The notes below the pieces were generated by a model. That model worked only from the letters and a program-made list of their open reading frames with translations, had not been told where the DNA came from and ran no database searches. 64,000 nt of DNA from Lonicera japonica (Eukaryota; Streptophyta; Magnoliopsida; Dipsacales; Caprifoliaceae). Both the position numbers and the translations under genes were made by a program. The DNA is taken from NCBI GenBank assembly GCA_021464415.1, contig CM038467.1:49227715-49291714 (forward strand), read 5' to 3'. Positions within the stretch are counted from its first letter, which is position 1, and the number at the start of each line of letters is the position of its first letter. Shown here one piece after another: positions 23,255 to 34,153 of the stretch.

Positions 23255-24785
23255 TTCCTCAAGACAGGCTTGAGATTCCCGAATTGCTTGTTGCTCGTCT
23301 CTCATTGATTGGAAGCCATCCGTAACCATTGTGCTCATTTGATTAAACCATTGCATAATGGCGTCCATATCGAACAACACCGGTCCCTTGATTCCTCTTC
23401 TTTTTCCCCTTCAAACTTGAGAGGAAGTTTCCTCTTGATGTGGCCCCCCTCTTTTCTTCCTTGATCCCCTCTTCTCATCATTTCATAGTGTCGACCCTTT
23501 CCTCTTCGCCATCACCGGCGGCTTGTACTTCTCACCCCTTATGTTGGAATTGCCCCATAGAACTATTCATTGTTGTTCTATCTAGCGGGTGCAATTGCAA
23601 TCTCATATCATCCTCCACCCTCTCATTGACCCGGTGTGCCAAGCACCCCCATTTTGATTCCTTCATTTAGGGAGGTTGAATTGATGGCCTCCACAATTTG
23701 TTGAATAAAATACCGAACCAAACAAAATTTTCGCCTACTTACAATAGCCTCAACCACCCGAGCTTGGCTTGGAACTAGTGTGGTGGTGTATGACATGGGG
23801 GTAATGGCATTGACAACAACCAACCAAAGAACGTAATGGTCTTGGTGAATTTCACTTTTCGAGAACCTCTGTTGGTTCCAAGAGGACTCTCAGCCACATA
23901 AAAACGAGGCTAATTCATCATGAGATAGACTAACATCATCCTCTTTCAAAGGAAACTCATATTCATCTTTACCAAGGGAGGGAATTTTCAATGTGGCATT
24001 AACGGTCTGAAGATTCATTGACCCATTTGTTACGGACTCGGGTCGTAAATGAATATTCATTATTTGCATTATCTTGTATTAACGAGGCCATGAATTCGGT
24101 ACAAATTAAAGCATTACAAACTTGAGAGCTCTTACCGAAATAGTCAATCCACCAGGGTCGTTCCTCAACTGCGGCTCGATGTGGGAACACGTCAAATGAT
24201 TGGATCTTAACCGGTCTCTCGATCACCACCGTCTTGAGGTCAAAGTACATCTTCCACCATTCATGTTCACCCTTGTTGCAAAAACCGTCGTATCCCTCTC
24301 CAAAAACTCTGAGGTGGGCTTGGAGAGGTGACCTTGTCTCTTCTTGGACCTTGAGTTAATAGAGGATGAAGCCATTAGAACTTTGGAACAAGTGAGTTTT
24401 AAAATTTTTGGTGAGTTTATGCTATGAGAGGCTTGAAATTTGGGCGCGAGGGTGGGGGGTTGGGGTCAAAATCCAAGATTTGAAAGGATTTGGGAAGAAT
24501 TGATGGATGAAAGTGAAGAATTTCGAGGGAGAAAGTGGGTGAAGAGCTTGGATTTTTAGTGAGAGAATGTGATGGGTTTGGTGATTTTTGGGTGAAAATG
24601 GAGAAGGATTAGAAGGATTTAATAGATGAATGATCTTCAATAGGGTATTTGGTGGAGGTATTTTATTCATCTTCAATAGAGTATTTGGTGGAGGTATTTT
24701 TGTGTTTAAGATGATGAAGAGACGTTTAAAGGAGGTTAGGGAGATTTGGAGCTTAAGAGAGAAAGAAAAGTAGCTTTTGACAAGC
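23255..24785 (-). pseudogene. Athila-associated plant-transposon-protein gene, copy 2
   Basis: This is the inverted relative of 20490-22012. ATG lies at 24375-24373, just after the same CT-rich leader. Readable parts on the minus strand are: MYFDLKTVVIERPVKIQ, SFDVFPHRAAVEERPWWIDY and CTEFMASLIQDNANNEYSF (24250-23999); then, after a frame change, TTTLVPSQARVVEAIVSRRK and INSTSLNEGIKMGVLGTPGQ (23823-23623). Homology ends near 23255, where the copies diverge. Stops and frameshifts show it is not functional. On its 5' side it abuts a gypsy integrase fragment at about 24785. Confidence 0.55.
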
Positions 24786-25211
24786 CAAATGTCCCCTCTG
24801 ACCTAACCACTTGGAAACATAATCAACCGCTACTAAAATGTAAAGGTTACCGAAAGAGAATGGGAATGGTCCCATGAAACTGATTCCCCAACAATCGAAC
24901 ACTTCAACTACCAAGATTGGGTTGAGCGGCATCATGCTTTTTCTTGTAATTCCTCCTAACATTTGGCATCTTGGACAAGCTTTGCAATGTTAGTAGGCGT
25001 CTTTGAACAATGTTGGCCAATAAAGGCCACTTTGCAAGATTTTGGACACTATCTTCTTAGCCGAGAAGTGCCCTCCACAAGCTTCGTTGTGGCACAAAGT
25101 AAGGACTTTTTTCAAACTTTTCATCCGATACACAACGCAGAATAATTTGATCCGCACCATACTTGAACAAGTATGGTTCTTCCAAATAGAACCGGTATAC
25201 TTCGAACATGA
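24785..25211 (-). pseudogene. Athila/Tat-type integrase fragment
   Basis: On the minus strand the fragment reads YLEEPYLFKYGADQIILRCV, CHNEACGGHFSAKKIVSKIL, SGLYWPTLFKDAY (stop), [18 protein letters not shown] and [20 protein letters not shown]. It shows the H-H zinc-finger part (HNEACGGH), the CxxC part partly visible (RCQ), and the start of the catalytic core ([11 protein letters not shown], where the first D is expected as IDFMGPFP and is changed to ISF). It is truncated on both sides and has frameshifts. The upstream end is fused in frame to a LINE fragment at about 25212. Confidence 0.85.
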
Positions 25212-25646
25212 AAGTGGCCATCGAAAATCCATCAGGACCCAGTGTTTTGTTACCATTACAATCAAAGAGAGCTTTTTTAACTTCTTCCTCGAAAGGTTTT
25301 TCCAAGAGTTCATTTGTCTCCCTACATATACATGCCCAGTCCAATCCTTCCATCCCAAATTTACTATCTTCCTCACCATTATACAACTTTTCAAAAAAAC
25401 CCAAGATTTCTTTCTCGATTTCCTCTTTTGTTTCCGTCGCCCTCCCACTTGAGCTTTCAATTTTATTAATCAATTTATTTGCTTTTCTACCACTTGCTAT
25501 CCGATGGAATAATTTAGAATTATTATCACATTCGATAACTCCTTTCAATTTCGATTTTTGGTTCCATGAAATTTCCTCCTTCACAATTGCCTCCTCCAAC
25601 TTCTTCCTTAATTCGCTTATTTCTAATGTCCCTTCTTCGGCTAGTG
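25212..25646 (-). pseudogene. Displaced LINE EN-RT linker block
   Basis: On the minus strand it reads GTLEISELRKKLEEAIVKEE, ISWNQKSKLKGVIECDNNSK, LFHRIASGRKANKLI, FEKLYNGEE and KTLGPDGFSMATF. That is the region of an L1-type ORF2 between endonuclease and reverse transcriptase, ending at the GPDGF RT motif. Exactly this section is missing from the LINE at 25647-30470. It lies directly beyond that LINE's poly(A) tail. At its 3' side the frame runs on without a stop into the integrase fragment, giving a 180-codon chimeric frame (25599-25057). Confidence 0.8.
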
Positions 25647-25781
25647 TTTTTTTTTTCTAATAAGAAACAATCAATTCCATTAAAACTTAAATAAAGAGTA
25701 CAAAGAAATAGATACAGCCCTAGATGAGTTATCCAAGACTAAGAAAACAAGAAAACATCGCTCCAGCTTATACAATTTAAT

Positions 25782-26159
25782 TCAAACAAAAGACTCAGTT
25801 TTATCAAATAATTTTGCCGCTGTCGCCCACAAATTAACTTTGCATATAACAATATCCCAAACTTCCGTGACTGAGCTTTCTTTATCTTCAAAGATGCGTT
25901 TATTTCTCTCCAACCAAATCTGCCATGCCAATGCTAACACCAAAAAATGCCAAATACTTTTGTTCTTCTTAGAATTTTCCCCTAAAAACCAGCGATTAAC
26001 CACCCACTCAGCCCATGTTTTGTTTGTAGCCCCAATAATACGAAACAATGCTTTTACCTTCTGCCAAAGAGCACCAGCAAAAGGGCAATGGAGCAACAGG
26101 TGATCATTTGATTCACTGTTTTTTGTTTGGCATATGACACATATTGATGGGGATAGCAA
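25782..26159 (-). pseudogene. LINE C-terminal zinc-binding region
   Basis: CVICQTKNSESNDHLLLHCP fits the plant zf-RVT pattern (CxxC...H...C). It is followed by AWQIWLERNKRIF, common in plant L1 tails, and a stop at 25782. The 3' UTR follows to the poly(A) tail. Confidence 0.88.
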
Positions 26160-26273
26160 TCAAAAAGGCCTACGCCTTTGGCGAACATCAAATGTGCTCA
26201 GTTTGCCTAAAGATGCGAGCCATGCAAAGACTTTAATTTTTTTCGGTACAACGCTGCTCCAAATCAACTTATA

Positions 26274-27690
26274 CTACTGAAAATCTGGTTCATCGTTTTG
26301 ATTGCATAAAATTTCAAAGAAAGATTTGCAAGAGAAAATTTCAGACTTCTCCCCCCTCCATACCCGTTTATCCTCTCTACCACGAACTGGACTGTGATCT
26401 GTAATTAAACCCATTAACTCCATGTACATGTCAACATCCCAGTCGTCTAAATTTCTATGGAACTGTAAATTCCAAATGGCTATTCTATTCTCACTCCATT
26501 CCACAAATTCACTAACCGTATCCTCCTTATTTCTAGCAATTCTGAACAATCCATCAAAGTGTTCTTTTAGAGGCACTTGACCAACCCATACATCTTCCCA
26601 AAATCGAGCTTGTTCACCATTGCCCACACTTAGGCATGAATTACTTGAGAATTTGTACCAGCCTTACATAATGGCCGTCTATGGGGCCCTAAAAAAGCAG
26701 TTAACATTGCATGAAGGGTCCCAGCCATTACTATGGAAGCCATACTTGCTTGTGATTACCCGGCACCAAAATGAGTCTCTTTCGAACGAGAAACGCCACA
26801 TCCATTTCCCCAATAGTGCTTTGTTCCTTTTCCCAATATTCCCGACCCCAATCCCACCTTTAACTTTCGGTTTTGCAAATATATCCCACTTAACCAAATT
26901 GTCTCCACTACTGTCTCCATTTCCCACTTAACCAAATTCTCTCCACTAGTGTCCCTTCCAAAAAAAATCCCGCATCAGCTTCTCCACTACCTTGATCACT
27001 TTAATTGGCATTTTAAAAAGTGATATAAAGTAAGTGGTGATACTACCAATGACCGATTGTAAGAGCACCAACCTTCTTCCTCTCGATAACGCTCCCTTAA
27101 ACCATCCTTCAATTCTTTTAGACATCTTCTTTAGGACAGGTTCCTAAAAGACAAGAATTAGGGTTACTTCCGAGGGAAGCCCTAAGTACGACATCGGCCA
27201 CTCCCCACAAATGCACCCAACTGATTCGGCATAACTAGAGACAACACCAACCCCTATATTTAAGCCCACCAAACTGCTCTTCTTTAAATTCATTTTTAAG
27301 CAGAACGCCTTAGAAAAAATATTCAACACCTCCCATAAATTGTTTATGCTTGCCTCATTATTTTCAATAAAGAAAATACTATCATCGGTAAATTGGAGAT
27401 GAGAGATATTGATTCTATTCCTACCGATCTCAAAACCCTTTATTAGGCCTTCATCGCTTGCTTTTTTCATTTACCAACTTAGAACATCCGCTACAACAAT
27501 AAAAAGGGAGGGGGAAAAGGGGTCACCTTGACAAAGACTCCTAGATGCATCAAATCTACCTCTTGGCTTCCCATTTAAAATGATTGAAAAATTTGCCGTA
27601 CTCAAACACACTTCAATCCACATCCTCCATCTTCTCCCGAAGCCTTTCTTCTCAAGAACAAATTGTAAAAATTCCCAACTAACATGGTCA
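26274..27690 (-). pseudogene. LINE reverse transcriptase, C-terminal part
   Basis: It starts abruptly in HVSWEFLQFVLEKKGFG and continues with NGKPRGRFDASRSLCQGDPF and SPSLFIVVADVLSW. Then comes HLQFTDDSIFF, where the catalytic FADD appears as FTDD with both aspartates kept. Next are WPMSYLGLP, VKWDIFAKPKVKGGIGVGNI, MGNGEQARFWEDVWVG and SCKSFFEIL. The N-terminal RT motifs are absent here but partly present at 25212-25646. Frameshifts separate 27144-27470, 26679-26927 and 26274-26627. Confidence 0.88.
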
Positions 27691-28650
27691 TATTACTTAC
27701 CTCTTTTTCATCTAACTCCCTTATCCGATTGAGAATTGCGCTTTTCTATAGTCTAGTATCCCCAAATGTCTCCTTGTCCACTTTTTGATCTCTCTGTTGA
27801 CCTTCTCCAATTTACCCATGAACTTAAACTGCTCCTAACCCTGTTGGTTACTTTTTTCCCGCAATTTCCTAAAATTCTCCTTAAACTGTTTATCCATTAA
27901 CCACATATTTTCGAAATTGAAAGGTTTTAGACCCCATTTGAATTTATTAGTATCAAGGATATGATTGGGCAATGGTCCGAAGTAGCCCTAACCAGGGCTT
28001 CTTGTCTAGTTGATTGAAACATCTTTACCCACCCATCAGAATACAGTAATATATCTTTTTTCGAACATGCAAGCCTCTCTCTCATATTAGACCACGTGAA
28101 CTCTGTATTGATTAATTCGGTATCCCTTAATCCCATCTCTCTAATAAAAGAATCAAAATCCTTCATACATCTAGTGAACCTCCCTCCATTCAATTTTTCT
28201 GAAGGAAAACAAACAACATTAAAGTCCCCTCCCAAACACCATTTTTCCCCGCATAATCCATACAATTCCCGCTAGTTCCTCCCAAAACTTCTTCTTATCT
28301 CTAGGCTTACACGAACCATAGACCCCTGAAAGCCTCCATTCGTTCCCCCCCCCCCCCCCTACTAGTCACAACAAAATCGAAACTGAACAGATTCCCAAAA
28401 GGGAGTCAGTGCCTCTTATAATCCTAGCATCCCACATAATGAGAATTCCCCCTGACCTGCCTATAGATGGTAGAACCACCCATTCCTTGAATCTAGCTCC
28501 CCACACTTCCAACAAGCTTACTGTCAATTTTTTCCTTTTTTGTTTCTTGAAGAATTACTATGTCCAGTTTTTCCTTACATAGTAATTTTTTTATTACCTT
28601 TCTCTTATCCCTCCCTCCCCCCCAAGCCCCTAATGTTCCAGCTTAATATT
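27691..28650 (-). pseudogene. LINE endonuclease domain
   Basis: It starts with the hallmark SWNIRGLGG at about 28645. It continues through IVILQETK-like sequence with frameshifts to GGDFNVVCFPSEKLNGG, FTWSNMRERLACSKKDILL and SDHCPIISL (28265-27927): an apurinic/apyrimidinic-type endonuclease with the terminal SDH motif. Then come WTRRHLGILDYRKAQ and IRELDEKE, after which the sequence jumps at about 27690. At least two frameshifts are present. Confidence 0.85.
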
Positions 28651-28659
28651 TTCATCTAC

Positions 28660-30470
28660 AATTAGGGTTACCATCACTTCCTTCCAACAATTTCCTCCTT
28701 CTGTCATAGTTCACACTGCTTTCCAAATTTTTTAATTCCCTTATCCCTCTCCCCCTGAATCCCTTCTTCCCCGGTCTTTCCTTTTTATTTGAGTTAGAAA
28801 ACCTTTTGCCTATTCTACCCTAGATTGGTACAATAGTAAGATTCATTTTAAGGAGCAACTCTGATATTTCCTGCCATTCCTCACTCCCTAATTTATTCCC
28901 CCCATCAAAACCCCCCTTTATTAACTTGGAAAAATGGCTATGTTAGATATCAATATTCCTTCGAATTTTCACGGCACGAAATTATGTGATTACCAATATT
29001 GATTTCCACTTCTAAAGTGTTTAGCCTCAATTGATTATCATTTTCTGTCACCGTATGCGCTTGAGATTTCAAATTATCTAAAGAGGAGTTATTATGCATA
29101 ATTGACTTAGGTGGACAAAGAAAGATATTACCCAATTCATGAATTGTTGGATGACCCTAAGATGTGTCTGGAAGAGTGATCTCCGTGTCATGAACATGGT
29201 GTAAGGCTGGATTAATGTGTGGACTCATTTTGACTTGGTGGGAACTGGGTGGAAGCGCGGTTGGACCATTAGACTTTGGTGTGCTATGGTGCCAATCAGG
29301 TGTTGAATTACAATGCCTATCCATTGTATGTGAGACCCATTCGTCCTCATATAATCCCCTAACCTCCTCAATTGGGTCACTACTGGGTATTTCTTCAATT
29401 TCGGTTGCATATTCCTCCGTATCTGTATTATTGACTTGCTCCTCGTCACCCAACATAAGTGCTTGACCCTGCAAGTCAATTATTTCCTCATCAGAGTGAC
29501 TGTAAGTTCCGTCATATTCATTTGAGCGGTAAAACAAATCCTCCCTTTCTATCCCTTCCAGCTCCGTATTAACTACTGCCACTGCTTTTAATTCCCTTTC
29601 ATTTCTCTCAATTTTGTCTTCCTATACAATTTCCTCATGGCTGAATCTTAGGACAGGTGTGCTTGTCTTTTGGGCTTGAAATTGTACTGAGATTTTAACT
29701 TCCGGCTCCCTCATTATTACTCCGATAATAAAGAGATTGAGACCCTTCACAATAAACTTCCCCAGCTTCAACTCTTTACTCTCCTCTCGGTTGGAATTCA
29801 TGTTGTCATTCATCTCCAAAATCTGCCCCAAAGAAGTAATACCAGTAGGCCCACAACATGTAAGGTTTTGATACAGTTTCAAGAATACGTCTTTAACTTT
29901 TACTAAACCATATTTTGAAGGTAGAATTTCTTTCCCCGAACGTGTAATTATGGCCCCGTTACTAATTTCATTTTTATCACGCATTTCGACATCACCATTA
30001 TTACTTCCGCATCCATCACCATTATTCCTATCACACCTTTGAGATTTGTCTCGATATTCAACTGTATCTACTACCTCTTCTATCCCTACATTATCTCCTT
30101 CCAGATTAATTGTGCACCGATCAAAATCATGTATATCCAGTTGTGTGCTTGCCTCCTTCCTTCGTGACATATTTAATCCCGATCTAATTTAATTGTGAAT
30201 CTCTCCTTGCCAATCACCACGTCAATTTCTACCGGGATGAAACCATTACTGCAACAGAAGGCTGCTTTGTCTGGCTGGCAAGGTTTAAGGAGAAATTTTT
30301 TCTTATACAATTGCAGTATTCAAAGTTGGGAAGAAGATCCGAAGGAAGTATCCTTCCAATGCAGGATGTCCCATAATTTCTCTCAGGGGGTTGTGCAGAT
30401 CAACACTTTGCGGGGCTCCACCAGTTAGCGAATGGCAATAAGAGGATTTTCGAGAACATCAAGATTGAGG
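28660..30470 (-). pseudogene. LINE ORF1-like region
   Basis: Open pieces at 30170-29622 (starting MSRRKEASTQLDIHDFDRC) and 29582-29157 lie directly upstream of the endonuclease on the same strand. They are hydrophilic, with acidic stretches and ISNGAIITRSGKEI. I do not see a clear zinc knuckle. Upstream, a frame with GFIPVEIDVVIGKERFTIKL runs into it. Position and composition suggest the nucleic-acid-binding ORF1 of a plant L1 element, but the sequence alone is not conclusive. Confidence 0.45.
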
Positions 30471-31539
30471 GGTTTAATTGAGATTATCCAGAGTAAGGGA
30501 GGCTTCTTGGTCCTGCGGTTGACAACGATTGTTTTGCCATTTCTAGCGGATAAATCGGTTGTGGTTTGTGTTGCAAATCATTAGTGTTAACAGAAACAAT
30601 TAAACGACGACTCTCCTCCTTAGGATGTACACTAACAATAAGAACATGCAACTCTACAGTAATGATAGGAACAAGCAATGGAACTTCCTCTGAATCAAGA
30701 CTAGCACTCTCCCCTTCTAGAAAATGCATAGCGGCGGAGAAATATGGGACAAACTCAAAGAATTTGCCAACCACGGAGACAAAACAACGGCGAGAAATAG
30801 GGTGGTAACAACAACAGGCCCTCTAAGTGGCAGAATACATGAGGAATATACAAGTGATTGACTTAGGATCCATTTTGTCTTTCTATGGTGAATATGAATG
30901 TAGCAAACACAACGTACTTTTGGAGGGATATGAAAGGGTGGGGCGTGGCCAACGAAGAACGATTCAAGGTTACGAACCTTAGATTGCATGCAATTGACAA
31001 GAACAACTCACTTCCATAATATGACGGTGTTTTCTTTAAGGTACCCCGTTTTGTTGTGCGGTGTCAACATAGGATTTGATGTAGAATCCCATGATCAATG
31101 AAGAATATGGCAAGGCCACTAGGCATACACTCCCCCAACCCCCCGACCGAAGAATTTTCAGGGGAAGGCCAAATTAAGTACACACCATTTTATGAACCAC
31201 CTGAAACATTACGTGAACCTCATCTTTATTCTTTATTAGATATAGTTAAGTATAACGACTAAAGTCATCAACAAACACAAGTATGGAAACCAAGTAAGGA
31301 ATTAGTCTGTCTCTTTCAGGACCTCGCACATCAAAATGAGCAAGTTGCAAATCCTTACTATCATTAATAATAGTATGATAAGAAACATGACAATGTTTTG
31401 CAAGAACAAGCAGTTCACAATTTAACAAAAAAGAAGGAACATTAGCAAACTAGGGAAGCACAGTCTTCAAAATAGATATAGGAATGTGGTCCAGTCTATT
31501 ATGCCATCACATCAACATATCTTTATTTACACCACTATT

Positions 31540-31690
31540 TTTTATAATAAAAGGGAAGGTCCAAGTCTCTTCCCTTTACTACACTGATAACGAAAATTCC
31601 ACCCACCCCGAATGAGACTCGAACTCAAGACCTCTCCTGAATTTGGGTGGGTACTTGCCAACTAGTCTAGTTAATACATTAGACATAGTA
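31540..31690 (-). repeat. SINE-like element
   Basis: On the minus strand, 'tagactagttgg' (A box, 11 of 12 matches to TRGCNNAGYNGG) is followed about 35 nt later by 'gagttcgagtctc' (B box). The downstream body ends in a pyrimidine/AT stretch near 31540. This matches tRNA-derived plant SINE heads. The young copia is inserted just upstream of the A box, so the SINE 5' end may continue at 36853. Confidence 0.55.
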
Positions 31691-31695
31691 GCAAC

Positions 31696-31869
31696 TGTGA
31701 GATTGAGAGATGTGAGAGTGAATTTATCATATTATTGAAGAGAGAACCTCTCTATATATACAAGAGAAAAGCAATAAATTAGGGTTAGGGTTACATCCCT
31801 TTTGTGACAATTACCTATCTAGCCCTTAGCCTACACATTATATACAATACATAGATATATAACTTAACA
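31696..31869 (-). repeat. 3' LTR of the young copia (174 bp)
   Basis: On the minus strand it runs TGTTAAGTTATATATC ... CAATCTCACA. The polypurine tract 'cagcttgagggggagtg' ends just before it at 31870. A telomere-like 'agggttagggtt' is inside (31781-31792) and is just part of the LTR. Confidence 0.92.
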
Positions 31870-31876
31870 CTCCCCC

Positions 31877-32663
31877 TCAAGCTGGAGCATACAAGTCATA
31901 TGTTCCAAGCTTGTTACAAATATAATTGACTCGAGGTCCACTGAGAGACTTAGTGAAGATATTAGCTAGTTGATCATTTGATTTCACATAGCTAGTAGTG
32001 ATCTCTCCTGAAAGGATCTTTTCTCTAATAAAGTGACAGTCGATCTCGATGTGCTTGGTCCTTTCGTGAAAGGTCCACAGGATTAGATGCAATGTGGAGA
32101 GCCGCTTGATTATCACATATCAACTGCATTTGTTGAATCTTTGTAAACTTTAGTTCCTGGAGTAACTGGGATTTCATCCAAACAAGCTCACACGTTGCTT
32201 TTGCCATGGCCCGATATTCTGCCTCGGCAAAAATTGGGGGTGGATAATGAAACAAGGAGCTGATTGGAACTTTCTTGCTCTTCCATGAGACCAAATTTGA
32301 GAGACCTCCAATGAAGATACAATACCCACTTGTTGAATTCACATGTCTATCATAGGGGCACCCTGCCCAATCAGCATCAGATTGGATAGGTTTCCAACAA
32401 TTTCAGTGTGGCCTCTACTTTCATACAACAGGCCTTTGCCCGGCGAGGCCTTCTTTATGTATTGAATCAGAACATTTTCGAATAGCTGCCTCCCAATGAC
32501 TATCATACGGAGCACTTAAGAATTGGCTAAGTACACTCATCGTGAACGCAATGTCAGGCCGTGTTACGGTGAGGTAGTTGAGTCTCCCAACAAGTCTCCG
32601 ATATTTACTAGGGTCTGATAATGGCTCCCCCTGATTAGGTAGGAGTTTGACGTTTGGATCCAT
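31877..32663 (-). CDS. RT thumb and RNase H, young copia (frameshifted)
   Basis: Pieces in order are: YRRLVGRLNYLTVTRPDIAF (32663-32421); a broken stretch; STSGYCIFIGGLSNLVSWKS, AEYRAMAKATCELVW and LICDNQAALHIASNP (32342-32025); then ERTKHIEIDCHFIREK, NDQLANIFTKSLSG and NKLGTYDLYAPA with a stop at 31877. All RNase H acidic positions that I can place are present. At least two frame changes separate the parts. Confidence 0.88.
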
Positions 32664-32671
32664 CGGAGTTT

Positions 32672-33076
32672 CTACTGAATTTTATAATAATGTTTGCAAT
32701 TTATCATGCCCGTTTCTTCCAAGATATCTAGGGCATATTTCCGCTGCGAGATACTGATACCCTGTTGAGATTGAGCAACTTCTATTCCCAGAAAGTACTT
32801 AAGTTTCCCTAAGTCTTTTGTCTGAAAGTGGTGAAATAGATGTTGCTTAAGTCTCTGTATGCCCTTCTGATCATTTCCCGTAATCACAATATCGTCCACA
32901 TAGACGACTAAGTAGATGTATTGGTTAGGAGACGAATGAGAATAAAATACTGAGTGATCAGCCTCACTACGAGTCATACCGAACTGATGAATAAGGGTTT
33001 TGGGTCCGAAGTAAAGCGTCCAAACCAAGCTCGTGGGGATTGTTTTAGGCCATAAAGAGAGCGACGAAGGTGACAC
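32672..33076 (-). CDS. Reverse transcriptase palm (YVDD), young copia
   Basis: The frame continues [16 protein letters not shown], then [13 protein letters not shown] with the YVDD catalytic pair, [15 protein letters not shown], and [18 protein letters not shown]. It stops at 32672 after a further frameshift, while the next frame carries MDPNVKLLPNQGEPLSDPSK. Confidence 0.92.
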   Translation of the reverse strand: MSPSSLSLWPKTIPTSLVWTLYFGPKTLIHQFGMTRSEADHSVFYSHSSPNQYIYLVVYVDDIVITGNDQKGIQRLKQHLFHHFQTKDLGKLKYFLGIEVAQSQQGISISQRKYALDILEETGMINCKHYYKIQ

Positions 33077-34137
33077 ACCAGATTAGACTCCCCCTGAGCA
33101 ACAAATCCAGGAGGTTGCTCCATATATACCTCTTCTTGTAATTCTCCATGAAGAAACGCATTCTTGATGTCCAACTGATAAAGTGGCCATTGACGAACAG
33201 CCGCCATTGAAATAAATAAGCGAACAGAAGACATTTTAGCCACTGGAGAAAACGTATCACCATAATCAAGCCCATAGATCTGGGTATATCCTTTTGCAAC
33301 TAACCGTGCTTTCAGACGATCAACCTTTCCATCGGGCCCAACTTTGACGGTATAAAGCCAACGACACCCAACTGTGGATTTACCAGGAGGGAGAGGCACG
33401 AGATCCCATGTGCCACTAGAGTGTAAGGCAGACATTTCCTCAACCATAGCCTGCCGCCAACCTGGATCAGAAAGAGCATCTCCTAGATTTCTTGGAGTAG
33501 AAATAGGAGATAAAGATGATACAAAGGCAGTATATTGTGGAGATAAGCGATGATAGCTCACAAAATTATAGATGGGATGAGGGTTGCGTGTAGAACGAAT
33601 ACCTTTGCGTTCGGCAATGGAAAGATCTAAGTCAGACGCTGGAGCCGGGACCGGAGGCATAATAGGAGTAGGAGATGAAGCCGTGGGATTCGTTGAAGAC
33701 TCTGATATAGGGTCAGCGGGAGAGTCAGTCTCAGTGATCTCAACAGATACAGGTCGAGGCCGACGATGGTAGGTGAGTAGTGGTGGTGGGTGGAGTTGAG
33801 GACTGGAGTTATCATAGGATATGGAAGGCTCATTAATAGGAGAAGGAGGACATGTAGCGGGTTCTAAAAGGAAGAAAGATGTTGTCTCAAAGAAGGTGAC
33901 ATCGGCAGACACGAGGTATCGTTTAAGGACTGGCGAAAAACAACGATAACCTTTTTGCAAGCGAGAATACCCTAAAAAAATACACTTGAGAGACTTTGGA
34001 TGTAACTTATCTTTTCCAGGAGTGAGGTCGTGAACGAAACAAGTGCAGCCAAAGATACGAGGTTGGACTAAATAAAGAGGTTGGTCGGGAAACAACAAAG
34101 AATGGGGCACTTTATTTTCCAAAACAGATGACGGCAT
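32974..34137 (-). CDS. Integrase C-terminus and RT N-terminus, young copia
   Basis: It begins [15 protein letters not shown], the direct continuation of the integrase. Then come [37 protein letters not shown], a Pro/Ser-rich linker, and the RT start: [49 protein letters not shown] and [20 protein letters not shown] carries the first catalytic aspartate. A small indel after GRFTS moves the RT into another frame. Confidence 0.92.
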   Translation of the reverse strand: MPSSVLENKVPHSLLFPDQPLYLVQPRIFGCTCFVHDLTPGKDKLHPKSLKCIFLGYSRLQKGYRCFSPVLKRYLVSADVTFFETTSFFLLEPATCPPSPINEPSISYDNSSPQLHPPPLLTYHRRPRPVSVEITETDSPADPISESSTNPTASSPTPIMPPVPAPASDLDLSIAERKGIRSTRNPHPIYNFVSYHRLSPQYTAFVSSLSPISTPRNLGDALSDPGWRQAMVEEMSALHSSGTWDLVPLPPGKSTVGCRWLYTVKVGPDGKVDRLKARLVAKGYTQIYGLDYGDTFSPVAKMSSVRLFISMAAVRQWPLYQLDIKNAFLHGELQEEVYMEQPPGFVAQGESNLVCHLRRSLYGLKQSPRAWFGRFTSDPKPLFISSV

Positions 34138-34153
34138 TCTATTAATTAACTAC

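Larger units (their letters stand above)
25647..30470 (-). mobile_element. L1-type LINE with poly(A) tail, rearranged
   Basis: In minus-strand order: ORF1-like region, endonuclease, reverse transcriptase C-terminal half, and the C-terminal zinc-binding region, then a 3' UTR and a poly(A) run of ten A at 25656-25647. The 5' end is near 30470, where homology to a copia element stops. ORF2 has frameshifts and lacks the EN-RT linker and the start of RT. I could not find a TSD: the sequence after the poly(A) is LINE again. Confidence 0.85.

Noticed and set aside
25208..25660. 150-codon plus-strand frame
   Set aside because: It is the antisense shadow of the LINE linker block, which has clear protein homology on the minus strand.
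31781..31792. Telomere-like repeat 'agggttagggtt'
   Set aside because: It lies inside the copia LTR, is present in both LTRs, and is only two units long.
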